NCBI RefSeq assembly: GCF_014852585.1
Contig: NZ_JACVBX010000002.1
Coordinates: forward strand, 620,001-684,000
Reading direction: 5' to 3'
Length of the DNA stretch: 64,000 nt
Origin: Pseudomonas sp. PDM18
GTDB taxonomy: Bacteria; Pseudomonadota; Gammaproteobacteria; Pseudomonadales; Pseudomonadaceae
Below, piece after piece: positions 26,999 to 36,108 of the stretch. Under the pieces are notes generated by a model, which was not told the origin of the DNA, searched no databases, and saw nothing but the letters and a program-made list of their open reading frames with translations. Position numbers and translations under genes: made by a program. Every line of letters starts with the position of its first letter. Position 1 is the first letter of the stretch.

Positions 26999-27628
26999 AT
27001 GATCAGCAGCACCATCGCCCTCGCCTTCTGCTCCTACTTCCTGGCCGCGGCCAGTCCGGGGCCGAGCAACATGGCGATCATGGCCACGGCAATGCGCGAC
27101 GGCCGCCTTCCCGCCCTCGTCCTCGCGTGCGGGGTGATGACGGGCTCGCTCACCTGGGCAGGGCTGGCGGCGACCGGTCTCTCCACCTTGCTGGCCACCT
27201 TTGCCGAGGCGCTCATCGTCATCAAGGTGCTGGGCGGCCTTTACCTGCTCTACCTGGCGGTACGCGCCGGCAGGTCAGCCCTCCGGCCGATCGAAGCTTT
27301 CACCCGCGCCGATGCGCCACGAACGCCTCCGCGCTATGTACCTCTGTACCGCCAGGGCGTGCTGATGCACATCAGCAACCCCAAGGCGATCATGTCCTGG
27401 CTGGCAATCATGTCGCTGGGACTTCAGCAAGGCGCTCCCAGCGGCACCTTGCCGACGATCATCGGCGGCTGTGCCGTGCTCGGGATCTGCATATTCGGTG
27501 GCTACGCCCTCCTGTTTTCGACCGCCCGGATGATCGCTGTCTATTCCAGGCTCGGCCGCTGGATTCAGGGGCTCTTCTCGACGCTGTTCGCCGTCGCGGG
27601 CGTGAAGCTTCTGGTCGCGCCCAACTGA
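26999..27628 (+). CDS. LysE/RhtB family amino-acid exporter
   Basis: Inner-membrane protein of 209 aa with about six hydrophobic helices and the family motif SPGPSNMAIMATAMRDGR near the N-terminus. ATG 26999 is used, with GGAGG immediately upstream; the frame extends further 5' without a ribosome site. LysE-type carriers export amino acids or related small molecules by proton exchange. Divergence from a MocR regulator and a downstream PhzF gene suggest an efflux/detoxification unit for an amino compound. Confidence 0.9.
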   Translation: MISSTIALAFCSYFLAAASPGPSNMAIMATAMRDGRLPALVLACGVMTGSLTWAGLAATGLSTLLATFAEALIVIKVLGGLYLLYLAVRAGRSALRPIEAFTRADAPRTPPRYVPLYRQGVLMHISNPKAIMSWLAIMSLGLQQGAPSGTLPTIIGGCAVLGICIFGGYALLFSTARMIAVYSRLGRWIQGLFSTLFAVAGVKLLVAPN

Positions 27629-27677
27629 GGCTCCTAATCGATCCCCATCCAACCGTACCCAGGCAAGGAGCGGTGTC

Positions 27678-28523
27678 GTGACCCATGAATTTCAGATGAT
27701 CGATGTGTTTGGCACCCGGGCTCTGTCCGGCAACCCCTTGGCGGTCGTGCTGGGCGCCGATGAGCTTACGACCGGGGAGATGCAGCGCCTGACGCGCTGG
27801 CTCAACCTATCGGAGACCACCTTCCTGATGCGGCCCACCCGCCCGGCGGCGGACTACCGGGTGAGGATATTTTCGCTCGACAGGGAGTTGCCGTTTGCAG
27901 GGCACCCTACCCTCGGCAGTTGCCATGCCTGGCTGTCCACCGGGCGCGCCGCGAGGAAAGCGACGGAGATCGTCCAGGAGTGCGGCGTTGGCCTGGTGAC
28001 GATTCGCCGTGAGCCCGAGCTTCTCTCCTTTGCCGCGCCACCGCTCATGCGCAGCGGCTGCCCCACGCAGGAAGAGTTGAGTGAAGCGATTGCATTCCTG
28101 CGGATAGAATCAGGCGAGATTGTCGATGCCGCGTGGGTCGACAACGGTCCGGGCTGGCTGGGAATCCGCTTGGCTTCGGCGGAAAAAGTGCTGGCGCTGG
28201 CCCCGCAACGCAGTTGGCCGCGCAGGATCGACATCGGCGTGGTCGGGCCGCACTTCCAGGGCGATGCCGCCGTCGAGGTCCGCGCGTTCTTCAACAATCA
28301 CCTGGGCACCATCGTCGAAGACCCCGTCACGGGAAGCCTCAACGCTTCCCTGGCGCAGTGGCTGTTCTCCACCGGCGTGATCGATGGGGCCTATGTCGCC
28401 GCGCAGGGAACCCGACTCGGCCTGCACGGGCGGGTCCACGTATCACGCGATAGCGCGGGCCATATCTGGATCGGCGGCAAGACCCACACCCAGGTCACCG
28501 GCCGCCTTCAAGGCCTTCCCTAA
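27678..28523 (+). CDS. PhzF family isomerase/epimerase-like protein
   Basis: 281-aa protein with the two-lobed PhzF/diaminopimelate epimerase-like fold. Start at GTG 27678, with AAGGAG 7 bp upstream. Signature segments are DVFGTRALSGNPLAVVL, catalytic Glu46 in LNLSETTF, ELPFAGHPTLGS and EDPVTGSLNASLAQWL. PhzF in phenazine synthesis isomerises a cyclohexadiene acid; most relatives have unknown substrates. It lies 49 bp after the LysE gene and is probably in the same MocR-controlled operon. Confidence 0.9.
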   Translation: MTHEFQMIDVFGTRALSGNPLAVVLGADELTTGEMQRLTRWLNLSETTFLMRPTRPAADYRVRIFSLDRELPFAGHPTLGSCHAWLSTGRAARKATEIVQECGVGLVTIRREPELLSFAAPPLMRSGCPTQEELSEAIAFLRIESGEIVDAAWVDNGPGWLGIRLASAEKVLALAPQRSWPRRIDIGVVGPHFQGDAAVEVRAFFNNHLGTIVEDPVTGSLNASLAQWLFSTGVIDGAYVAAQGTRLGLHGRVHVSRDSAGHIWIGGKTHTQVTGRLQGLP

Positions 28524-28555
28524 CGTCTTCCCCTGGGCCGCCTGTGCATCTCCAA

Positions 28556-29314
28556 CTACCCGCGCCGCCGGTACAGGCTGCGCGCCAGCGCATCCAGGGC
28601 GAAGCCCAGTACGCCGATCAGCAGCACCATGGCCATCAGCTCCGAGTAGGCCAGGCGATCCCGCGTGTCGAGGATGTAGTAGCCGAGCCCGGCGCTGACG
28701 CCGAGCATCTCGCAGGGCACCAGGACGATCCAGAGGATACCGATGGCCAGGCGCACGCCAGTCAGCACGTGGCCGAGCACGCCGGGAAGGATGACCTTGC
28801 GCAGCGTCTCGAACGGCGTGGCGCTCAGGCTCTTCGACAGCTGCAGCCAGCGTGGGTCGAGCTGACGCACGCCGGCGGCGGTGTTGAGCAGGATCGGCCA
28901 GACGGCGGCGAAGGCCAGGAGGAAATAGATCGGCGAGTCACCCACACCCATCAGCATTACTGCAATGGGCATCCAGGATAACGGCGAGATCATCCGCAGG
29001 AACTGGAACGCCGGCGTGGTGGCCGCCTCCAACTGGCGGGACGCCCCCACCAGTAACCCCAGCGGAACGCCCACGGCCAACGCCAGGAGCAGGCCGATCA
29101 GCACCCGTTTCAGGCTCACCAACACGTGTTCGTACAGCTCAGGGCGAGCCAGCAGCTCGCCCAGGCTGGTGAAGGTGGTCCGGGGCGAAAACAGCTGCCC
29201 CAGGCCGTCGCCGCCGAACATCCGTACGCCGAGCCACCACAGGCCGAGCAGCGCGAGCAGCCCGGCCAGGCCCAGCGCCCAGTGGCTGCGCGTGGAAAGC
29301 ACGACCGGTGTCAC
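28556..29314 (-). CDS. ABC transporter permease (nitrate/sulfonate/taurine type)
   Basis: Inner-membrane permease of 252 aa with about six helices and the coupling motif LRKVILPGVLGHVLTGVRLAIG, typical of SsuC/TauC. The GTG start at 29314 overlaps the stop of the binding-protein gene (GTGA), which implies translational coupling. It lies last in a leftward operon with an ATPase, a Tat-exported binding protein, a flavoprotein and an AhpD-like protein. Confidence 0.88.
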   Translation of the reverse strand: MTPVVLSTRSHWALGLAGLLALLGLWWLGVRMFGGDGLGQLFSPRTTFTSLGELLARPELYEHVLVSLKRVLIGLLLALAVGVPLGLLVGASRQLEAATTPAFQFLRMISPLSWMPIAVMLMGVGDSPIYFLLAFAAVWPILLNTAAGVRQLDPRWLQLSKSLSATPFETLRKVILPGVLGHVLTGVRLAIGILWIVLVPCEMLGVSAGLGYYILDTRDRLAYSELMAMVLLIGVLGFALDALARSLYRRRG

Positions 29315-30510
29315 GTGGTGATCTCCTCGCGGCGTTCGAAATTGTCCGGGTAGCCGAAGGCGCCCAGTCCGCCGACGCCGGCCAGCGCCTGGCGTACGAA
29401 GCGGTCGTCCACCAGGTCCTTCGCCACCTGCGTGGGTTCCAGCGCGGCGAGGAAGCTCTTGTCGCCCTGGATCAGCGTGTCCTTCAGGCGGCGCACCAGT
29501 TCCTCGGTGTAGCTGGGGAATGGATACGGCTGGAAGTCGATGCGTTCCTCGTGCCAGTCGGCATGGCGGATCGCCCCGTCTGCCAGGTACTGCTGGCGTT
29601 CGCTGACCGCCGGGGCCAGCACGCGGCCGAGCACTTCGGGGGCATGGGGCGTATAACGATTCTCCCCGTCCTTGGACAGCAGCCTGGCCGCTTCGGCGCG
29701 ATTGTCGCGCGTCCACAGCTGCGCCTTGACGATGGCGTTGACCACCTTCTGCGACCACTCTGGCCGGTTGTTCAGGTCGTGCTCGTGCATGAACACCACG
29801 CAGCACGCATGGTTGCGCCAGACGTCGCCGGTGAAGCGCTGGATGCGCCCGACCTTGAGGTTTTCCGCCAGGGCATTGAAGGGCTCGGCGACGATGTACC
29901 CGGCGATGCGTTTGGACGCCAGCGCTGGCGGCATGTCCGACGGCGGTAGCACCACCAGATTGACCTCATTGGCGGCCAGTGCGGCGTTGGCCGGTTTGCT
30001 CACCGCCTGCAGGCCGTTGTCGCGAAGCAGCGATTGCAATACCACGTTGTGGATCGAGTACCAGAACGGGATCGCCAGGGTCTTGCCGCCCAGTTGCTTC
30101 ACGTCACTGATGTCCGGAGCCACGGTCAGGCCCGAGCCGCCGACGTGGTTCCAGGCGACGACCTTGGCCGGCACCTTGCTGCCGTAGCGCGCCCAGACGG
30201 TCATTGGCGACAGCAGGTGGATGACGTTGACCTGGCCGGAGATGAACGCCTCGATCACCTGTGCCCAGCTGCGCAGCAGCACCGGGCGTTCGGCCTTGAT
30301 GCCTTCGGCGTCGAACAGGCCATTGGCGTGGGCTACCAGCAGCGGCGTAGCGTCGGTGATCGGCAGGTAACCGATGCGCACCGGCGCATCCGGCTCGCTG
30401 GCGGCGCGCGCCTGCAGGCTGGTCAGCAGTGGCAAAGCACCGGCGGCGGAAAGCAGCGCGCCGAGTTTGAGGATGTCACGTCGGGAGTGTGTGGGGTCGT
30501 CCAGGCACAT
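29311..30510 (-). CDS. Tat-exported ABC substrate-binding protein, SsuA/NrtA-like
   Basis: Binding protein of 399 aa with a twin-arginine signal (HSRRDILKLGALLSAAG), unusual for this transporter class, where Sec signals dominate. The mature region (RIGYLPITDATPLLVAHANGLF) matches the NMT1/THI5-like and NrtA-like fold that binds sulfonates, nitrate or pyrimidines. AGGAG lies upstream of ATG 30510. It overlaps the ATPase gene by 35 bp. A Tat signal suggests the protein folds, perhaps with a cofactor or disulfide, before export. Confidence 0.87.
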   Translation of the reverse strand: MCLDDPTHSRRDILKLGALLSAAGALPLLTSLQARAASEPDAPVRIGYLPITDATPLLVAHANGLFDAEGIKAERPVLLRSWAQVIEAFISGQVNVIHLLSPMTVWARYGSKVPAKVVAWNHVGGSGLTVAPDISDVKQLGGKTLAIPFWYSIHNVVLQSLLRDNGLQAVSKPANAALAANEVNLVVLPPSDMPPALASKRIAGYIVAEPFNALAENLKVGRIQRFTGDVWRNHACCVVFMHEHDLNNRPEWSQKVVNAIVKAQLWTRDNRAEAARLLSKDGENRYTPHAPEVLGRVLAPAVSERQQYLADGAIRHADWHEERIDFQPYPFPSYTEELVRRLKDTLIQGDKSFLAALEPTQVAKDLVDDRFVRQALAGVGGLGAFGYPDNFERREEITT

Positions 30511-31312
30511 GGGCAGGCTCCTGCGCAGAAGGGATATTTGCGTGGGTGCGGCTTGCCCGCCGTAGGGTTAGGAGTATCTCGACCCGCAGCGCGCCCAGTT
30601 CCTCGACCAGGTCCGCACGGGGTTGCGGAAGGTCAATGCGCCACTCGCCCAACGTCCGCGCCGGGGTGTCGCCCAGTAGCAGGATACGGTCGGAAAGCAG
30701 CAGGGCTTCGTCGATGTCGTGGGTGATGAGCACGGCGGCGGTGCGCCGTTGGTGGATCACGCCGAGCAGCAGTTGCTGCATGTCGGCGCGGGTGACTTCG
30801 TCCAGCGCGCCGAAGGGTTCGTCGAGCAACAGCACTTGCGGTTGCCGCGCCAGGCAGCGAGCCAGTGCGGTGCGCTGGGCCATGCCGCCGGACAGCTGCG
30901 CGGGCATGAAGTCGCGGGCGTGGCTCAGGCCGACCGCGGCGATGGCGTCGTCCACGCGCTGTTGCAGCGTGGCCTTGTCGAGTTTCGGCTGGCGAGTAAA
31001 GTCGAGGCCGAAGGCGACGTTCTTCACCAGGCTCAGCCAAGGCAGCAGGCTCGGGTCCTGGAAGGCCACGGCGACGCGCGGGTGCGGGCCATCGATGGGC
31101 TGGCCGAGCAACCGCACGCTGCCGGCGGCAGGTTTCTGCAATCCGGCGAGCACGCGCAGCAGGCTGGACTTGCCGACGCCGCTGGGGCCGAGGATGGACA
31201 CCACCTCCCCCGGCGCCAGCTCCAGCGCGAAGCCTTCGAGCACACTGCGCCAGCCGTTGTTGCCGGGGTAGCCCAGGGCAACGTCGCTGGCCTGCAGGAT
31301 CACCTCGCTCAT
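30476..31312 (-). CDS. ABC transporter ATP-binding protein, SsuB/TauB type
   Basis: 278-aa ATPase with Walker A LGPSGVGKSS, Q-loop AFQDPSLLPW, signature LSGGMAQRTALARCLA and Walker B VLLLDEPFGALDE. The ATG at 31312 overlaps the previous stop (ATGA), and its 3' end overlaps the binding-protein gene. It powers the importer formed with the permease at 28556. Gene order and similarity suggest a sulfonate, sulfate-ester or related organosulfur compound as substrate. Confidence 0.9.
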   Translation of the reverse strand: MSEVILQASDVALGYPGNNGWRSVLEGFALELAPGEVVSILGPSGVGKSSLLRVLAGLQKPAAGSVRLLGQPIDGPHPRVAVAFQDPSLLPWLSLVKNVAFGLDFTRQPKLDKATLQQRVDDAIAAVGLSHARDFMPAQLSGGMAQRTALARCLARQPQVLLLDEPFGALDEVTRADMQQLLLGVIHQRRTAAVLITHDIDEALLLSDRILLLGDTPARTLGEWRIDLPQPRADLVEELGALRVEILLTLRRASRTHANIPSAQEPAHVPGRPHTLPT

Positions 31313-32367
31313 GCCCGTCCCTGCCTCTGCAGTTCGGCTCGCAGCTGCACCAGGCTGGGCGTGACGATCGGTACGAAGGCCGACTCGCGCCAGCGACGGG
31401 CGAACGCCGCACCGTACTCGCTGAGATAGGCCTTGCCGCCGCTGGCCTGCAGCTCCAGCTGTACGGCCGCTGCCGCGCCTTCAGCCAGGCCGATGCGGAT
31501 GCGGAACAGCTTCGCCGGCTCGCCGAGAAAGACGCCTTTCAGCAGCCCGTCGCGCAGCTGCGCAATGAGCTCGTCGAGCTCCTCGCTCAAACGCTGTTCT
31601 TCCTCGCGCAGCACTGAACGCCGGTCGCTCAAGTGGCTGCGCACGGTTTCCAGGGCCTTGCGGGTGAGGCCGATGGTCATCGCGCATTGCAGGCCGAGGA
31701 AGGCTGGGCGCACGGTCGGCAGGTACTGGCGGGCATCGTCGTGCAGCAGCCACTCGCGAGGCAGCTCGACGGCGGAGAAATCCAGCGCCGCGGTGTTGCT
31801 CGATTGCAGACCGAGCAGTTGCAGATCGTCCGAACGGGTCAGGCCGTCGCTATCGGAGGCGATGGCTGCCACCAGCGGCGCCGCGCCCGGCCGCTCGATG
31901 GCGGCGGCCACCACGAAGCGGCCCTTGCGCAGGTTGGTGACCCAGTGCAGGCGGCCGTCCAGCGTCCAGCCATCGCCGGCGGGCGTGGCGGCCACCTGCA
32001 GGTTCTCGATGCCGGAGAGGAACTTCATGGCGTTGGAAAGCCCGGTGGCGCCGGCCAGGCTGCCATCGAGCAATTCGCCCAGCAGGCGGTCGCCCAGTTC
32101 GCGATTGGGGCTCTGCAGCAGGTATTCGATGAAGGCGCGCTGGCCCCAGAAGACGAAAGCGGCGGTCAGGGAATGGCTGGCGACCTCGGCGATGGCGTCG
32201 ATCGCATCAAGCACAGTGCCGCCGCTGCCGCCGCGTTCTGTCGGCACACCGATGGCGAACAGGCCGGCAGCGGCGAGTTGCGGCAGTACACTCTGCGGAT
32301 CGGAATGGCCGAGGTCGAGGCCCTCGGCGTGCTCGTCGAGCCAGCGGCTCAGGATCGGGTCGAGCAT
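31309..32367 (-). CDS. Acyl-CoA dehydrogenase-fold flavoprotein (SfnB/DszC-like monooxygenase)
   Basis: 352-aa protein with the acyl-CoA dehydrogenase fold. ATG 32367 has AAGGAG upstream. It shows GVPTERGGSGGTVLDAIDAIAEVA and WTLDGRLHWVTNLRKGRF, but the middle and C-terminal catalytic-base regions are unlike true dehydrogenases. Embedded in a sulfonate-type importer operon, it fits the DszC/SfnB group, flavin-dependent oxygenases of the same fold that act on sulfur compounds. It would need a flavin reductase, which is not seen in this operon. Substrate unknown. Confidence 0.75.
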   Translation of the reverse strand: MLDPILSRWLDEHAEGLDLGHSDPQSVLPQLAAAGLFAIGVPTERGGSGGTVLDAIDAIAEVASHSLTAAFVFWGQRAFIEYLLQSPNRELGDRLLGELLDGSLAGATGLSNAMKFLSGIENLQVAATPAGDGWTLDGRLHWVTNLRKGRFVVAAAIERPGAAPLVAAIASDSDGLTRSDDLQLLGLQSSNTAALDFSAVELPREWLLHDDARQYLPTVRPAFLGLQCAMTIGLTRKALETVRSHLSDRRSVLREEEQRLSEELDELIAQLRDGLLKGVFLGEPAKLFRIRIGLAEGAAAAVQLELQASGGKAYLSEYGAAFARRWRESAFVPIVTPSLVQLRAELQRQGRA

Positions 32368-32412
32368 GGTGCTCTCCTTGCAGGGGCGGCGCGGGCCGCC
32401 GGTCACACGAAA

Positions 32413-32973
32413 TCAGACGGCGGCCTGTTCCCAGCGATAGCGGCCCAGCTCCGGGTTCAGCGGGGTCTGCGCGAGCACATTGGCGAAGTTGCACAGGGTC
32501 GCCAGGCTGATGCCCAGCAGCACTTCCAGAGCGTTGCCGTCGCTGAAGCCGGCGGCGCGGAAAGCCGCGAGGCTCGCATCGCTGACTGCGCCCCGGGTGG
32601 CGATGGACTCGCGAGCGAAAGCGGCCAGGGCTTCCAGGCGGGCATCGGGAAGTTCGCGCTGTTCGCGCAGGGCGGCTATGACTTCCTCAGGCAGCTTGGC
32701 CTTGTTGTAGGCCACCGCAGTATGCCCGGCGACGCAGAAGTCGCAGCCGTGGGTGGTGGCGGCAATCAACTGGACCACCTCGCGTTCCGGCAGGCCCAGG
32801 TCGGACTTGCCGTTGAGGCCGGAAACGGTCACATAGGTTTCCAGGGCGGCCGGTGCGTTGGCCAGAACTCCCAGCAGATTGGGGATGAAACCGGAGCCCT
32901 TGAGGGCGTTCTCAAGGAAGGGCCTGGCGGCTTCCGGGGCGCTGTCGAGGGTCTGGATGGGCAGGCGGGACAT
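32413..32973 (-). CDS. AhpD-like/carboxymuconolactone decarboxylase family protein
   Basis: 186-aa alkylhydroperoxidase D-like protein. ATG 32973 is used (GGAG 7 bp upstream); upstream codons are unconserved. The redox motif CDFC followed by AGHT is complete, so thiol peroxidase activity is plausible. It is first gene of the leftward operon with the DszC-like flavoprotein and importer, where it may clear peroxide made by flavin oxygenation. Confidence 0.85.
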   Translation of the reverse strand: MSRLPIQTLDSAPEAARPFLENALKGSGFIPNLLGVLANAPAALETYVTVSGLNGKSDLGLPEREVVQLIAATTHGCDFCVAGHTAVAYNKAKLPEEVIAALREQRELPDARLEALAAFARESIATRGAVSDASLAAFRAAGFSDGNALEVLLGISLATLCNFANVLAQTPLNPELGRYRWEQAAV

Positions 32974-33077
32974 GGTTCGACTCCGGGGAAATGGGGTGTC
33001 GAAAAAGTCTGTTGGTAATAAGAAATCCATTCAATATTCTAAAGTCGCTATCACTTGCTCATGAGTCTTTCCATTAG

Positions 33078-33980
33078 ATGATTTCGTCCAGCCCCCTGGT
33101 AGATTGGTTATTAGACAGCCTTGAACTGAGCGCGAGCCTGTTCCATGTGGGGCGCTATTGCGGCGGCTGGCACGCCTCTACCCACGGTCTGGCACGGGCG
33201 AGCTTCCACCTGGTGGTGCAGGGACATTGCTGGTTGCATCTGGAGAACGAGCCGCCCTGCCGCCTGGACAGCGGTGACGCAGTGTTCATCCTGCGCGACG
33301 TTCCTTACCGGTTGTCCAGCGAGGCCAGCGCCGAAGACGCTGCCTGCCAGCCGCGCCAGAGCATGACTGCGCTGGAGTGGCAGGCCGAGGACGGCGTTGG
33401 TCTGGTCTGTGGCTTCTTCCACTTCGACTCCGGCCTGTCGGCGTTGATCATCGACGCCCTGCCTGCCTTCCTCGTGCTGCGTGCCGGGGAACCGTCCCAG
33501 CGCGCAGCGCGCAGCCTGTTCGAACTGATCCTGGAAGAGTGCCAGCGACAGCCTGCGCCGTCCCAGCAGATGCTCGAACGCCTGAGCCACCTGCTGTTCC
33601 TCTACGTCCTGCGCCAGCAGGTGGTGGCAAACCCATCCCTGGGCGGACTGGTCGCCCTCGCCCGCCAGCCGCAGTTCGCCGGCCTGCTGGAGCAGATGAT
33701 CCAGCAGCCGCAATTGCCCTGGACCCTGGAGGACATGGCGGCCTGTGCCGGGCAGTCGCGCTCGGCCTTCTTCAAACGCTTCAACGAAACCTCCGGGCAG
33801 TCGCCTGGCCAGGTGTTGCTGGCCCTGCGCATGGGCCAGGCGTGCCGGCTACTGAAAGCCGACCAGAGAGTGGCGGAAGTTGCCGCGGCTGTCGGCTACC
33901 AGTCCATCGCCGCCTTCACCCGTGCCTTCCGTAAGGCAACTGGGCAGCAGCCCGGAGCCTTCCGTCGAGCGGCCAACTGA
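33078..33980 (+). CDS. AraC family transcriptional regulator
   Basis: 300-aa regulator with an N-terminal cupin-like sensing domain (FHLVVQGHCWLHLE) and two C-terminal helix-turn-helix motifs (MAACAGQSRSAFFKRF; VAEVAAAVGYQSIAAFTRAF). It is divergent from the AhpD/flavoprotein/ABC operon across a short AT-rich gap (32974-33077) and is the likely regulator of that operon. Confidence 0.9.
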   Translation: MISSSPLVDWLLDSLELSASLFHVGRYCGGWHASTHGLARASFHLVVQGHCWLHLENEPPCRLDSGDAVFILRDVPYRLSSEASAEDAACQPRQSMTALEWQAEDGVGLVCGFFHFDSGLSALIIDALPAFLVLRAGEPSQRAARSLFELILEECQRQPAPSQQMLERLSHLLFLYVLRQQVVANPSLGGLVALARQPQFAGLLEQMIQQPQLPWTLEDMAACAGQSRSAFFKRFNETSGQSPGQVLLALRMGQACRLLKADQRVAEVAAAVGYQSIAAFTRAFRKATGQQPGAFRRAAN

Positions 33981-34061
33981 GTACGCGGCTTCGGCAAGCG
34001 GCTCGCCAGTTTCCCGGTCCGTGCCACAGCCGATGAATGATGGGCACTCGCCGCCCTCGCT

Positions 34062-34907
34062 TTAGAGTGCCAGCAACTCGCGCAGGTGCTGATTGATGGC
34101 CTGCGGCTTTTCCAGCATCAACTGGTGGCCGCAGTTCTCCAGCACTTCGAAGTGCGAATTGGGCAGCCGCTGGTGCAGGGACCGGGCACGCTCGGCGGGT
34201 GTCAGGCCGTCGCTGTCGCCCGAGACGATCCGTACCGGCAGCAGCAGGCGATCCAGTTCCGCTTCCGGTAGCCAGGAAGCCTGGCTCACCAGCGCCTTGA
34301 ACACATCGAGGCGGTTGCTGCGGGTCAACCGCTCTTCGTAATCGACCAACTCCGGGTCGGCGTCAGCGTGCCAAGCGCGCTCACGAAAGCCCTTCGACAG
34401 GACAGGCCGCAACCACTCCAGCAGCCACGCCGGCAACGACAGCAGACCGCCGCGCCCCAATGGCCGCGCAAGCTGGGTACCCAACAGCAGCGACGCGTCG
34501 ATCAACGCGCCCTGCCCTTCGGCCTGAAGCTTGAGCAGGCTGCTGACGCTCAGGCCGGTGCCGAAGGAGTGAGCAGCGAGGATGTTGCGCTCACCGGCGT
34601 AACGCCGCAGTACCGCGACTTGATCGGCCACCAGCTCGTCCCAGGCGTAGTCCGTCTTGCGCCGGGGCTTGTCGCTGGCGCCGTGGCCCAGCAGGTCCCA
34701 GGCCACCAGGCTGTAGCCTTCGTTCTCCAGCTCGCGCCACTGTTCGCGCCATTGGTCCTTGTTGCCGCCGCCTCCGTGGGCGAAGAACACCACGGTCTGC
34801 GGGTGACTATGCCCCCTGCTGTGGGCCAGGCTGATGTGTCGGCCGGGGCGGATTTCCACGCGCGCGCCGCGTACCAGCGGCAGGGCTTGCGTCCAGTGTT
34901 CAGCCAT
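34062..34907 (-). CDS. Alpha/beta hydrolase
   Basis: 281-aa alpha/beta hydrolase. Oxyanion region FFAHGGGGNKDQW, nucleophile Ser114 in AHSFG, acid in VSGDSDG and His in CGHQLML. The start at ATG 34907 overlaps the stop of the monooxygenase gene by eight bases, so the two are coupled. In this context it could hydrolyse an ester or thioester product of that monooxygenase. Confidence 0.88.
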   Translation of the reverse strand: MAEHWTQALPLVRGARVEIRPGRHISLAHSRGHSHPQTVVFFAHGGGGNKDQWREQWRELENEGYSLVAWDLLGHGASDKPRRKTDYAWDELVADQVAVLRRYAGERNILAAHSFGTGLSVSSLLKLQAEGQGALIDASLLLGTQLARPLGRGGLLSLPAWLLEWLRPVLSKGFRERAWHADADPELVDYEERLTRSNRLDVFKALVSQASWLPEAELDRLLLPVRIVSGDSDGLTPAERARSLHQRLPNSHFEVLENCGHQLMLEKPQAINQHLRELLAL

Positions 34908-36108
34908 GTTCGGCAGTCTCCATGCTGTGGGCCAGGCCCAGGTGATCGCGCAGGGTCCGGCCACTGTAGCGCCGGCGGAACAGGCCGCGGTGCTGCAATT
35001 GCGGTACTACCTGTGCGACGAAATCGTCGAGGCCGCCGGGCAGGTACGGCGGCATGATGTTGAAACCGTCCGCTGCGCCGGACTCGAACCATTCCTGCAA
35101 CTGGTCGGCGATGTCCACGGCGGTGCCGGCGACCACGCGGTGGCCACGGGCGTCGGCGATGCGCTGGTAGAGCTGGCGGATGCTCAGGCCCTCGCGCCGC
35201 GCCAGCTCCAGCAGCAGGTGCTGGCGACTCACACCGGATTCGGTCGGCGGCAGCTCCGGCAATGGGCCATCCAGCGGCAACCGCGACAGGTCGAAGCCGC
35301 CGGCCACATCCGAGAGCAGGGACAATCCCACCACCGGCTGTACAAGCTCCTGCAGCTGTGCGCGGCGCTCGTCGGCCTCGGCGCGGCTGGCGCCGAGGAT
35401 CGGCAGAACGCCGGGCATTACCTTCAGCGCATCCGGGTCACGCCCGTGGCGTGCCGCCCGCTGCTTGATGTCACGGAAGAAAGCCTGGGCGCCGGCCAGT
35501 TCTGGCTGCGCGGTGAACAGCACCTCAGCCCGCTGAGCAGCCAGCTCCCGACCGGCTTCCGAAGCGCCGGCCAGAACCTGCACCGGTGCCACGCCGCGGG
35601 CCGCCCAGCGCTCGCGCACGCGCTGGAGGAACTCCTCAGCCATGCGGTAGCGGCAGGCGTGGTCGAAGTGTCGGTCGCGGCCGAAGTTGCCGGCTTCTTC
35701 GGCGTTGCTCGAGGTCACCAGGTTCCAGCCGCTGCGCCCGCCACTGAGGGATTCGAGGGTTGCGAAGGTGTCGGCCACGTTCGCCGCGTCGTTGTACGAG
35801 GAGGTGACGGTCGCCACCAGCCCGATGTGCCGGGTGCTGACGGCAAGATGCGCCAGCAGCGTCAGCGGCTCGAAGTGCTCGGTGCGCGCCATGCGGCTCA
35901 GCGCATCCAGCTTGCCAGGCAGCATGGCCAGCGTGTCGGAGAGGAATATCGCATCGAAGCAGCCACGCTCGGCGGTGCGTGCCAGTGCCTGGTAGTGCGC
36001 CACATCCAGCCCGCCAGCAGCGTGCGCGCGGGGATGCCGCCAGCCTGCCAGGTGATGTCCGGTGGCCATGAGAAACGCGCCGAGCGCCATCTGTCGCGGC
36101 GCCGTCAT
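34900..36108 (-). CDS. LLM class flavin-dependent monooxygenase (NtaA/SnaA/DszA family)
   Basis: 402-aa luciferase-like monooxygenase. The opening GAFLMATGHHLAGWRHP and the TAERGCFDAIFLSDTL segment identify the NtaA/SnaA/DszA branch, which uses reduced FMN to oxidise aromatic, sulfone or aminopolycarboxylate substrates. Its ATG overlaps the stop of the ABC ATPase gene (ATGA), so it belongs to the peptide-type importer operon. It probably breaks C-S or C-N bonds of the imported compound. It is a paralogue of the protein at 46861. Confidence 0.9.
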   Translation of the reverse strand: MTAPRQMALGAFLMATGHHLAGWRHPRAHAAGGLDVAHYQALARTAERGCFDAIFLSDTLAMLPGKLDALSRMARTEHFEPLTLLAHLAVSTRHIGLVATVTSSYNDAANVADTFATLESLSGGRSGWNLVTSSNAEEAGNFGRDRHFDHACRYRMAEEFLQRVRERWAARGVAPVQVLAGASEAGRELAAQRAEVLFTAQPELAGAQAFFRDIKQRAARHGRDPDALKVMPGVLPILGASRAEADERRAQLQELVQPVVGLSLLSDVAGGFDLSRLPLDGPLPELPPTESGVSRQHLLLELARREGLSIRQLYQRIADARGHRVVAGTAVDIADQLQEWFESGAADGFNIMPPYLPGGLDDFVAQVVPQLQHRGLFRRRYSGRTLRDHLGLAHSMETAEHG

